Assembly (NCBI GenBank): GCA_013054445.1
Contig: JAAMPI010000948.1
Span: 1-22,471, forward strand
Length of the DNA stretch: 22,471 bases
From: Cudoniella acicularis
Lineage: Eukaryota > Ascomycota > Leotiomycetes > Helotiales > Helotiaceae
Reading direction: 5' to 3'
The notes under the pieces were generated by a model. The model was not told the origin of the DNA. It saw nothing but the letters and a program-made list of their open reading frames with translations, and did not search any database. The position numbers and the translations under genes were made by a program. Shown here piece after piece: positions 1 through 9,836 of the stretch (position 1 is its first letter; every line of letters starts with the position of its first letter).

Positions 1-688
1 ATATCCCCTTTCCCTCTCCCCTTTTCTCACCTTCTCCCTCAACCCCTCATCAAAAACCCCACTCCCCACCCTCATAAAATCCGGATCTCTTCCAAAAAAT
101 GCAACTCTATGACTAGGCCAGCGCAATGCTTTCACATGTAGATCTAGAAATCTATCTTTTTTAAAGGCATGGCTGATTATGCTGATTTGTTGGGGCCAGG
201 TGGAGGTTTCGTGCCAGAAAAGGAGGAGGGGGAAAAGGATATTGGAGAAGGAATCTAAAGCGCATTCTTCTACCCTTATATTTTTTCTAAGTTGTGCTGA
301 GGGATCGAGGGAGAAAAAAATCGTTATCTAGGCAAATATTGAGATAGGATTGTGCTTCTGATAAGGGTGTGGTGGGGTTTGTGCTTGAGCCGGAGAAGTA
401 GAGGAGTGCGTTGTTGTTGAAAGCGGAGGGGTTGGAAAGGTTAGAAGGGTTGGAAGATGGTGAGGCTGTGGAGTGCTTGAGGAGGAGGAGGGAGAGGAGG
501 ATGTGTGTTATGAAGGCGGTGTGTTCTGGGGGTGAGGATTGGAAGGGGGAGAGGAGCCAGGAGGTCGGTGAGAGGCCGGCGGTTTTGGTTTGGAGGGTTT
601 TGGTGGTGACGTTGTCGCTGATGTAGATGGAGTGGCAGCAGAGGATTATGAGGTGTGTTGGTTTGGGGGCTGGTGGTGGGTTGGACAT
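1..688 (-). CDS. DUF218-domain protein, 3' end outside window, one frameshift
   Basis: Minus-strand gene starting at the ATG at 688 (MSNPPPAPKPTHLIILCC). About 229 codons are visible before the left edge cuts it. Family-like landmarks: HLIILCCHSIYI near the start, then SWLLSPFQ, LLYFSGSSTN, SEAQSYL (about residue 110), RVEECALDSFSNILF, ISIISHAFKKDRFLDLH, ALRWP and a late GERERG. I recognise this order as the fungal DUF218 family, related to bacterial SanA/YdcF-like proteins; molecular function is unknown. The frame holding SEAQSYL and the frame holding ALDSFSN differ by one base. The switch fits one extra base in the seven-A run at 314-320 (seven T on the coding strand). No GT donor lies between the two parts, so an intron does not explain it. 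An open frame upstream to 901 is not needed, since similarity begins only at 688. The hydrolase lies upstream on the same strand with a 287-bp gap. Family call fairly sure; status (error or pseudogene) open. Confidence 0.75.
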
Positions 689-975
689 TGGGATGCGTTT
701 TGTTGTGTTGTGAGATAGATGTGTAGATGGTTTAGGTGAGTTGTGAGCGAGTGAATGTGTAAAAATTGGAGTGAAGTGATTGGTGGGTCGGGGCGGACCG
801 AAGTCAATGGTTTTGGTGGCCAACCAGCTCTTGATAAATGTGCAATAGAAGCAGATAAAAATATCAAAGTAGTAAAATGTATATATTGATATTCGCAGCA
901 CATGGGTTAGTTTGGTCTACAAGTTCTCCGTCGAGGTGATGCCCGCGGATCATTACTGCAAGAGACTTTATTCAA

Positions 976-2261
976 CTACATCTTCGACGCAGGCTTCTCA
1001 ATATCAGAGACACTAGTCAAAATACCAGACACAAATCTCACTGTATCCCTCGCCATCCCGTCAGAATACGCATGCCCGACCCCAGGATACACATTATCCT
1101 CAACATAAACCCCGCCATCCTTATACCACCCACCAACCGCATTCTTCAAAAAATTCATAAATGGCTCAGCGCAATGATAAGGAATAAGTTTATCACCACC
1201 TCCTGAACATACCAAGATACGTTTACCTCTTAGTTTAGAATCGAGTATTTCTCTGAGAAGCATTTGCTCGTTTTTGGAGGGGTTGGGATTGATTTCTGAA
1301 GTGCCGAAGAGGATGCCTTTGGGGTCGTATTTTTTTCACGCTATCGATGAGGGCGTTGGGGAAGTCTTTGCTGGTTAGGAAGGTGGTGCTGTTGGTGGAG
1401 GTGTAGGTTGGGAGTTTGGAGAGGCGGGCGCGGTCGCTCATTAGGCCTAGGTAGTGTTAGGTATAGAACGGCGCAAATAATAATCCATTCAATATTTAGT
1501 ACTGATGAAAGTGCGGGTTTGAAGTTTTAAAATCATATATGAGTTTGAAAATGACTCAGAAAGATCGTCTTTCTCAACATTGTATGAGAACTAAATGAAT
1601 GATACTCCAAGACAACTTAATAAGACTCTGTTTAAAGGGAAAAAGAGACTCACGCATATAATCTGGACACCCAATGATCACCACACCTGCAGTCACTCTT
1701 GGTTCATTGAAAAGCACTTGCCATGCAGAGTGTCCCCCAAGTGAGATGCCCATGACCAGATGCTGGTCAATCGAAGGTTCATCTGGTCCATGGAAAATAT
1801 AAGAGCCGAGATGGTCAATCAAAAGACTAGTATCGGCAGCGGTGCCATGAAAGATACTAGCATTGGTCAGGACGAGAAGTGAAACATGAGGGAATAACAC
1901 GCCTGAACATATCCTGTGCATGGTGCTCGTTGCCTCCTCTCCATGATTCATTCGCTATCGGAGTGACTTCTCTAGTTCCATGATTGCGTTGATCAAAGGA
2001 TACTGCTATAAGACCAACCTTGCAATCACCTGAGGAGCGTTGGTTCCAATCGATTATGCATGTGGAGGCGACATTGGCCATTTTTTGTTTGGTCTGGAGC
2101 CGAGGGTGTAGAAGCCAAAGACATGATAATGACTTGCATGCTGGGGATAGCTCTTCAAGGCCGTAAACATCCGTGAGAATTCCTGCTATGTGGAAAGTTT
2201 CCATAGAGACAGGAGGAGGTATAGTTGGATGAGAGTCCTTGAGGGGATTAGGCGTCGCCAT
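976..2261 (-). CDS. Conserved fungal alpha/beta-hydrolase, three exons, one frameshift
   Basis: Exons on the minus strand: 2261-1903, 1856-1654 and 1446-976. Intron 1 (46 nt) fits only as a GC-AG intron, giving DMFS-IFHGTA, with branch site CTGAC just before the acceptor. Intron 2 (207 nt) has donor GTGAGT and branch CTAAC. Joined, and with one base removed from the run at 1330-1336, the gene gives 343 residues. The hydrolase triad is complete: Ser158 in GISLGGHS, Asp272 in GGGDKLIP, His312 in GVGHAYSDG. The product therefore probably acts as an esterase or similar serine hydrolase; the substrate cannot be read from sequence. There is no signal peptide or membrane segment, so it is probably cytosolic. 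The family resembles the predicted carboxylesterase of fission yeast. The frame breaks between IDSVKK and YDPKGILFG at seven A's. An AATAAA (minus strand, 967-972) begins within 4 nt after the stop. Divergent from PLD1. Confidence 0.85.
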
Positions 2262-2905
2262 GCTGCCAATCTGAGACGTTGCACAATAATCGATAGGAGA
2301 TAAAGTTCTAGACGAAAAAGAAAGTTAAAGGTATCAAACGGTCGTCATTGGATGTTATAGGTGAGGAAGAACTAGTATTCGTGTTGCACGTTTAAATAAG
2401 CACGCCCTAATTGCTGATCTTGAGGGTTCAGGGCTCGGAAAAGGGACCGAGGGTCAGACTAGACCAACGTCATCCTAGAGTAGACACTGGACAGACCTCA
2501 CCAAAACGAGCGGGAAATTAAATGTCAAGTTCAAATGTAAGATACAGACAGAATCACGACCATTGGATTTGTTGCACAACTGCAATTAAACACTCGCCAT
2601 CTGGTCTCCTTCCACAAACCGGCTTCCACTGCGCAAAAATTACAATCTCTCTACCTCAAGTATCCATTCGAAACAGTTGCATCTGACCGAGCTTCCGTAT
2701 CCCTCAGCGCCATCACCAACTCAACACCGTCTTGGCTCTAACACACAGCCGTGCATGAGACACTGGGACATTGTTGTGTATTGTTGTAATCGCCATGAGA
2801 ACACTGCGCGAACTTTAGGAACATAACATTCGGCGCGCAAGGGAAGTGGGTAGTTTTGGTTGTAAGAAGGTGCTCTGGGCATTTCAGGAACAGGAGAGAG
2901 GCAAT
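2262..2905. promoter_or_regulatory. Divergent intergenic region, hydrolase / PLD1
   Basis: 644 bp between the hydrolase ATG (2261, minus) and the PLD1 ATG (2906, plus), so it must hold both promoters and 5' UTRs. A CCAAT box reads on the minus strand at 2562-2566. The open frame upstream of the PLD1 ATG begins only with GTG at 2846, so I do not extend PLD1 into this region. No TATA box or other element is clear enough to name. Confidence 0.5.
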
Positions 2906-5900
2906 ATGGCACAACAAAATGCAGAAGATGTTTCGCCTACAACGAGAAGTCCACGCTCCCAATCGCCTGTACCCACGGATACGAACAAACCAGCAACTGT
3001 GCGACAATCAGGTCTGCGAGTTGTTGTCGGCTCCGATGAGGCTGCTGGAACGGACCTCGATCTTGACCTCGCACACGCTGCCAGACCCGCGAATGGCAAT
3101 GCGAGCACGTCTCACGCAGAGGCTCCGGACTATATGAATAATGGGATACCGCATGAGAGTCTTGGAGGGCCTTCGGTGACCTCAATAGGGAGGCCGTCAG
3201 CATTGAAGTTTGCCAACTCCACGACCGATCCTACAGCTGCGGGCGCGCCTGGGACATTGACGCCTCCTGGCCGGAGAAGTGTACAATTTGCGAGAACAGA
3301 AATTGGGCCGGGGCCAGAATACCAGGCACACAATAGGCAGGAATCATGGGGTGGTTTGGAAGAGGGCGAGACGCCTGGCAAAGACCGAAGAGTTGCGAAC
3401 TTGATGGCCAAATTGAAAGCATTGACCTCTACGGGTGGATTACAGACTCACAGCAGAAGCCAGAGCGCCACTGCCGCCTCTTTCGAGGAAGGTTCTGCTT
3501 CTGCCCCCCTTTCACCGACTCTCGAGCGTCTATCTCGACTTCCATTTACTTTACAAGAGGAAGGTAGCGATGCCGATGCAGAGGAGACTGCCGACGAGGG
3601 AGCTTCCAGCGAGCCAACACGAGTGAGGAAAAAGCGCCGAACGCGGAGACCACAAAACAATTCTATGGGTAGCCAGACAGTCCCGAATACACCTCGCGCT
3701 CGCGGCTTGGGACAATCCGATTCTCCCAGCAGTAGTCGAATAAATCCATTCTTGGGCCGACGAGCGACATATGGATCATTTGAACAGCGAGGGCATTTGT
3801 CTGAGGGTGAGGGACGGGACCGATTGCATGGCCAAAGTGCGTGGAGGCGAGGAAGCTCTTGGATATCGAGCCGAGGCCTGGGTCACTCTGAAAACCAACC
3901 TGGAGATCTTGACGGTACCCCAACCGCAAGACGACCGAGCAATTTTCGGCGCGCTTTTACTGGATTAGGTGGTCAAAGTGATGGCGATGGCCACACACCA
4001 AGACGACCCTTCCTCGGGGCAGAGCGTGCCACCACATTCGGAGCCCAGCGTTGGCGGATGTTAAAACATGGCTTGAAGCTGCTTGGACAAAGAAAAGAGG
4101 AACATAAGATTGACTACCTCAAATCAGCAGAGCTCATGGCAGAATTACGTGCTGGAGCCCCAGCAGCGCTCATGCTAGCATCTATGATCCAGAGGGACGA
4201 ACACGGCAACAAAAGGATCCCAGTATTACTGGAACAGCTGAAATTACGGATTACGGACAGCCGTCCAAGTGTTGAAGAACCTAGTGATTCCGAACGACAT
4301 CTCGTATTCAGAATTGAGCTTGAGTATGGTAGTGGCCTGAATAGGATGAAATGGGTTATTCATAGATCTCTGCGAGATTTTGCAAATTTGCACTTGCGTT
4401 ACAAGATCCAGGGCAGTAGTGACAAGTACATCCAGCTGAGAAGTGATGTGGACTCAAGACCGAAGCAGCCAAGATTCCCCAAATCAGCATTCCCGTATTT
4501 CAGAGGTGTCCGTGGACTTGGCGAGAGCGAGGAAGATGAAGCCGATACGATACGGGTGGATGAAACTGTCGGAGAGGCAACGCACAGCGAGGGAGAGCGA
4601 AAGAAAAAGAAGAGACGTCCATCTCTCGGTGGTTCCAGGAGAAAATCGAGCATTGGAGGACTTGATGGTGCATCTGGTGGGGCCACAACCAGCGGGCAAC
4701 CTAATCAAACGACCCAAATTTACAACGAGAAACAGAGGCGAAGACTTGAGCAATATCTCCAGGAGATGATACGTTGGCTTATTTTCAGGGCCGATAGTAA
4801 CAGGCTATGCCGATTTTTGGAACTGTCTGCATTGGGCGTACGTCTGGCTGCCGAAGGAAGCTACCACGGAAAGGAGGGGTTTTTGGTCATACAATCTTCA
4901 AAAGGCCTTGATTTCAGGAGGCTTCTTACGCCAAAGAATGTTTTTGCACGACACTCACCCAAATGGTTTTTGGTCAGACACAGCTACATTGTGTGTGTCG
5001 ACTCGCCTGAAAATATGCACATCTACGACGTCTATCTAGCAGATTCTAAATTCGAGATCCAGAAGAAGCGACGCAAGCTGAAGGAGATGGGTGGAAAAGA
5101 GATTTTAGAAAACGCACAGACTTCCGCCAAACACCCTCAACATCATAGCCTGAAATTGCAAAACGGAGAGAGAAAAATCAAGCTTCTCGCCAAAAATGAG
5201 CGGCAGCTCCGACAATTTGAAGAGTCGCTGGAATACATGTTGAAGAATACTCCTTGGTCAAAGCCAAATCGGTTTGGAAGCTTCGCCCCTGTTCGGACTG
5301 GAGTTTACGCTCAATGGCTCGTCGATGGTAGAGATTACATGTGGAATGTTTCCAGAGCCATCAATATGGCCAAGGATGTCATCTATATCCATGATTGGTG
5401 GCTCAGTCCTCAATTATACATGCGCCGGCCTGCCGCTATCAGCCAAAAATGGCGACTTGATAGATTGCTTCAGAAGAAGGCAAGAGAAGGTGTAAAAATA
5501 TTCATCATCATCTATCGGAACGTCGAGGCTGCTGTACCCATCGACTCAGAATTCACCAAATTCTCTATGCTCGATTTACACCCAAACGTCTTTGTACAAA
5601 GATCTCCTAATCAGTACAAGAAGAATCAATTCTTCTTTGCACATCACGAGAAGATCTGCATCGTTGACCACACTGTGGCTTTCGTGGGTGGTATCGATTT
5701 GTGCTTTGGTCGTTGGGATACTCCCCAACATCAAGTCGTGGACGACAAACCTACTGGATTCGAGCAATCAGATCTTCCCAAAGATGCTGACCATTGTCAA
5801 TTGTGGCCAGGCAAGGATTATTCGAATCCGAGAGTTCAAGACTTCTACCAGCTCAATGAACCTTATGCTGAAATGTATGATCGATCTAAAGTACCCAGAA

Positions 5901-8424
5901 TGCCATGGCACGATATTTCAATGCAAGTTGTCGGTCAACCTGCCAGAGACCTCACGCGCCATTTCGTTCAAAGATGGAATTACGTTTTACGAGGTCGAAA
6001 ACCGACTAGACCAACACCATTTCTTCTCCCGCCACCTGACTACAATGCCGCCGATCTGGAATCTCTAGGTCTAACAGGAACCTGTGAAGTTCAGATTTTG
6101 CGGTCTGCCGCAGATTGGTCACTTGGAGTCACGGAGACCGAGCACAGTATCATGAATGCCTATTGTAAAATGATCGAGGAGTCGGAGCATTTTGTTTACG
6201 TAGAGAACCAATTCTTCATTTCAAGTTGCGAGACGATGGGCTCGAAGATTCATAACAAGATCGGCGATGCCATCGTTGAGCGGGCAATACGAGCGTTTGA
6301 GAACAACGAGAGCTGGAGGTGTGTCATACTTATCCCGTTGATGCCTGGATTCCAGAATACAGTGGACGAGCCTGAGGGTACTAGCGTGCGATTGATCATG
6401 CAATGTCAATTTAGGAGCATTTGTCGTGGTGAAGGTTCGATTTTTGGCCGATTGAGAGCGCATGGTATTGAGCCAGAAGATTTCGTTCAGTTCTACAGTC
6501 TTAGGACTTGGGGCAGGATTGGACCGAAGAAGACTTTGGTCAGTGAACAGCTGTACATCCACGCCAAGGCAATTATCGTTGATGATCGTATTGCGTTAAT
6601 CGGATCGGCCAACATCAACGAAAGATCGATGTTGGGTACCCGAGACTCCGAATGCGCTGCGGTGGTTCGAGATACGGACATGATATGGTCCACTATGGAT
6701 GGGGAGCCCTATCTTGTTGGGCGATTTGCCCATACGCTGCGCATGCGTCTCATGAGAGAACATCTTGGTCTCGACGTCGATGTCGTGATGGAGGAGGAGC
6801 GAAGAGCTGAACTAGACAGGGAAGAGGAAGAAGAATATGAGGCTAGAATGAACGATATCTATGGTGACCACAGTGATTCTGAAACGGAGCGGCCACACAC
6901 CAGCGAATTGCCTCCAGATCAAGCTATCCGTCTCCAAAACGCAGAGAATATGCGCAGCTTTAACCATGATGTCGACTGGGAAAAGGAAGACAACCCTAAC
7001 CTAAAAGCTGATAAATTCAAATCTGTCACTAGCGACAAGAGAGTTACCGGAAATAAGGAACATGCCGCCGAAGTTAACGGGGAAGGGAAAGACCATTGGA
7101 AAGTAGCTGAACAAAACGGAACTATTCGTGGTCGAGACTCGGTTTTGATTGACGCCCGTGAAGTTCTGGTGACAGATATCGCTGCAGAAGGTAAGGGCAC
7201 CATCAACCACCCTAGAAAGGCTCACCTTCGCCAATCGCCTCACCGCCATCGAGGTTATTCCGACAACGCAACCGGTAGCAGTAATGACGACCTTCCACCA
7301 GTGCCTCCATTCCCAAGAAGGACTACCGAACAATTAGGCCTTTCCCAACTATCGCAGCTACCTGCTCTTCCACCTACAGACGACACCGATATTGGAGGTC
7401 CGCCAATACATCTTGACCCCACTGGAAATCCTGTACCCAATGTATTCAATCCTGTTACAGCTGATCTCAAAGCTGCTATCGTAGACAAAGATTGCATGCG
7501 GGATCCTCTGAACGACTCGTTCTTTGAAGATATTTGGCGCTTGGTTGCAGAAAACAACACCAAAATCTTTAGGCGCGTGTTTAGGTGCAATCCTGATAGC
7601 GAGGTCACCAATTGGCACGAGTATACAGAATTTGTTGCGTATGCAGAGAGATTCGCCCAGGCCCAGGGTGTTAGTAAAAGCACAGAGCGCGAAGGGGAGG
7701 AAGCGCCTGGAAAAAGTGGTCCACCAGGAGCCGGCCTGCCAGTGCCTGGAGCTACTGGGATTTTACATGGGATTAACAACATGTCCGAAAAGCTGAAGCC
7801 AAACGGGAACAACGATTCACATCATCCACTCGGCACTGTGGAAGAGTGGGCTGATAACGCACGTGAAGGTTTGAATGAGCGCATGGATACATCCAATTCC
7901 CGAAGCATGGAGCTCGATGGCCATGCCGATGACCTCAATGAGAAAGCTGGTATGCGGAGAACATCAGACGAAGCACCATCACCAATTCAACCAACTGGAG
8001 ATGAGACATTCCCAGCTCTGGACTCAACCCTTAACTCCCAAACACCAGAATCTGAGAAGGCCTCACCACCCAACGCAAGGAAGACTACCTTTTCTTCTTC
8101 AACTCTACCAGAGAAAATTAGCCAAAACACCGGCCCAAAAGTTCCAACAAATCAAGGATCTGTAAGGAGGCGCCGCCGCGGGACAACCAAAGGCAGTCGG
8201 AGGGGTTTCTCGGCTAGTGATGGTCTCCTCAGCATGTCAGATGTCGAAGAACTGCTGAGTATGGTTCAAGGGAATCTTGTATTATTTCCATATGACTGGC
8301 TCAAGCTCGAGGAGCAGACTTCTAATTGGCTTTATCAGGTAGACCAAGTTGCACCTCTACAAATCTAGTAAGTCTACGGAGTGTCCTGATATGGAATGTT
8401 TGCTAACTCCTTGACAGTGACTAG
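2906..8424 (+). CDS. PLD1: Phospholipase D (PX-PH-HKD type), Spo14/Pld1 homolog
   Basis: Hydrolyses phosphatidylcholine to phosphatidic acid and choline at membranes; family members depend on PI(4,5)P2 and serve vesicle traffic, sporulation and signalling. Exons 2906-8367 and 8418-8424 give 1822 residues. Order: long Ser/Arg-rich disordered N-terminus (to about 430); PX domain about 438-640 with a basic, Ser-rich insertion; PH domain about 655-785 (starting GKEGFLVIQ); HKD motif 1 with His914, Lys916, Asp921 (HHEKICIVD); HKD motif 2 with His1219, Lys1221, Asp1226 (HAKAIIVDD, then GSANINERSM); acidic linker; conserved C-terminal block near 1536-1584. Both catalytic halves are complete, so activity is expected. 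The ATG at 2906 starts MAQQNAEDV. The last intron (50 nt, donor GTAAGT, branch TGCTAAC) changes the end from PLQI-stop to PLQIYD-stop. Convergent with COQ7, 168 bp away. Length is in the usual range for filamentous fungi. Confidence 0.97.
8368..8417 (+). other. Terminal intron of PLD1
   Basis: 50-nt intron with donor GTAAGT at 8368, branch site TGCTAAC at 8401-8407 and acceptor CAG ending at 8417. The in-frame TAG seen without splicing (8366-8368) spans the exon-intron boundary. Splicing changes TA|G to TAT GAC TAG, leaving a 7-nt last exon. Confidence 0.8.
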
Positions 8425-8560
8425 AGATCTAACGGTAGAGGTCATGCCTTGTATATTTTGTTATGATTACAAGAGAAATGGCTTGGGTGCAACACTAGGG
8501 ATCAGGCGTCAGGCTCCTATATTTCAGCATAGCGGTGAAGCGTTGTTCTTACTGTAAAAT

Positions 8561-8566
8561 TTTATT
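8561..8566 (-). terminator. Poly(A) signal AATAAA for COQ7
   Basis: TTTATT on the plus strand, so AATAAA on the minus strand, starting 27 nt downstream of the COQ7 stop codon. The position fits a cleavage/polyadenylation signal. It lies in the 168-bp gap between the two converging genes. Confidence 0.5.
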
Positions 8567-8592
8567 CAAGCATCAAATCATCGCATATTATT

Positions 8593-9378
8593 TCACACCC
8601 TCTCACTGATCCATATAGCACCTCTACAACCCGCTCTTATGATACCAGTAAGCAACTCGTGTGGCACTGCCTTCTGAGCATCATTCTCCACAGCATGGTC
8701 CAAATGTTCCAACTCTTCGTCCCGAATTCTTCTTATAGTATCCACAAGCTCTCTGAGATCCTCTCCTACCTCCTCCCCTGCTTTCTCCATATTTTCTATC
8801 ATCTCTAACAGGACCCGCACCTGTCCGTTATAATGTCCACCGATCTCTGTTTCCACAGCTTCTGTACACGCCATGGCTGCCTCTCGTCCCATCACTGCCG
8901 TACTCCACCCCAATGCCGTTGCTGCGAGAGACCAGACCGGATACATGGCTGTCGGACGGACACGATGCTTGGCAAGCAGGGAGTTGAAGGTGTCGAAATG
9001 CCCCGCTTCTTGGTCATACATGTGTTTCATGAGAGGTCGCAAGTGTGGGTGGGCGGAGACTATTGGGGGGCGTTTGCGCTGTGTATATGAGGGTCGCTGC
9101 TAGTTCGCCTGCTTGGTTTACTCGAAGCTATACTGGGTTGTCAGAAAGATCTAGTGGATGGGGAGAGAAAAGCTAACCGCACTGGTGAGGAAGTCGCGCT
9201 GAGCTTGGGTAAGGGGTTTGGAGGTAGGCAAGGGGTTTGTTGAACTTCTTTGTGCTGTCGAGAATTGTCGGATTGGGCGAATCGTCCGAGGCAATTGCAC
9301 AAGACTTGGTGCAAGGAAGTCATACACAGGTAAGTGTGCAAACCACGCAGTTGTTCGAGTGGCAGAATATAGAGCCAT
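8593..9378 (-). CDS. COQ7: Ubiquinone biosynthesis hydroxylase Coq7 (Cat5), one frameshift
   Basis: Mitochondrial di-iron monooxygenase that hydroxylates demethoxyubiquinone in the penultimate step of coenzyme Q synthesis, in the inner-membrane CoQ complex. Exon 1 is 9378-9178, exon 2 is 9127-8593; the 50-nt intron (donor GTTAGC, acceptor TATAG, CTGAC branch) joins SA to LRVNQAGE in phase. With one base removed from the six-G run at 9065-9070 the product is 244 residues, a normal length. All six expected iron ligands are visible: Glu75 (NQAGE), Glu107 and His110 (QEAGH), Glu159 (EAVE), Glu205 and His208 (ELEH). The N-terminus (MALYSATRTTAW, later RPIRQFSTAQ) looks like a mitochondrial presequence. 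An in-frame ATG at 9450 would add 24 residues; I prefer 9378 because its leader is presequence-like. The frame breaks between IYTAQ and VSAHPHLRPL. Divergent from RTF1. Confidence 0.93.
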
Positions 9379-9836
9379 GTTGGAATTGTCAATTGGATGG
9401 CAAAACCAAAAATCGGACTTTTTGAGAAGTTTGAATTGACTGAAGTTCATGACGCGCTTGAGGCAAGCTCGAGAAGTAACATCGGCATTAGCAAGTTCCG
9501 ATAAACGCTAGTATTTTCACTAGTCTTTTTCAAGTATAGCGCCGAATCTCCTTTCGATGTCCATCACTCAATCCTCGTGGAAACTTGGACAACAATTATT
9601 CAATTTCTCATTGTCTCCAACAGAAGACGATACTCGATCGCCTTCACCGCCTCCGCTACTATTCCTTGTCCTTGCGAATCCAGACAAACTTTATCAACAC
9701 CTCAAGATCCTTCTTTGGGCGCTCCGTCAACAACTTTCCTCTCCTTGCGCCCTCTTGAATTGCCTTCTGAACACTTCCAACCTCAGTCGACTCTCTTCAA
9801 AGCTCAACCTCGCCATTATCCCGAGACACAATCGCC
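9379..9836. promoter_or_regulatory. Divergent intergenic region, COQ7 / RTF1
   Basis: 458 bp between two diverging start codons. An ATTGG (CCAAT on the minus strand) sits at 9392-9396, probably too close to the COQ7 start to be a promoter element. The stretch from about 9600 to the RTF1 ATG is pyrimidine-rich, as is usual for fungal 5' leaders. It holds an ATG at 9557 opening a 98-codon frame that overlaps the RTF1 start. Confidence 0.5.

Noticed and set aside
213..240. A second frameshift in the DUF218 gene at the C/T-rich tract
   Set aside because: My first reading miscounted the T run. With position-by-position counting the frame continues cleanly through ILFPLLLFWHE.
2846..2905. PLD1 start at 2846 (20 extra residues)
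   Set aside because: The codon at 2846 is GTG. The first in-frame ATG is 2906, followed by a natural N-terminus.
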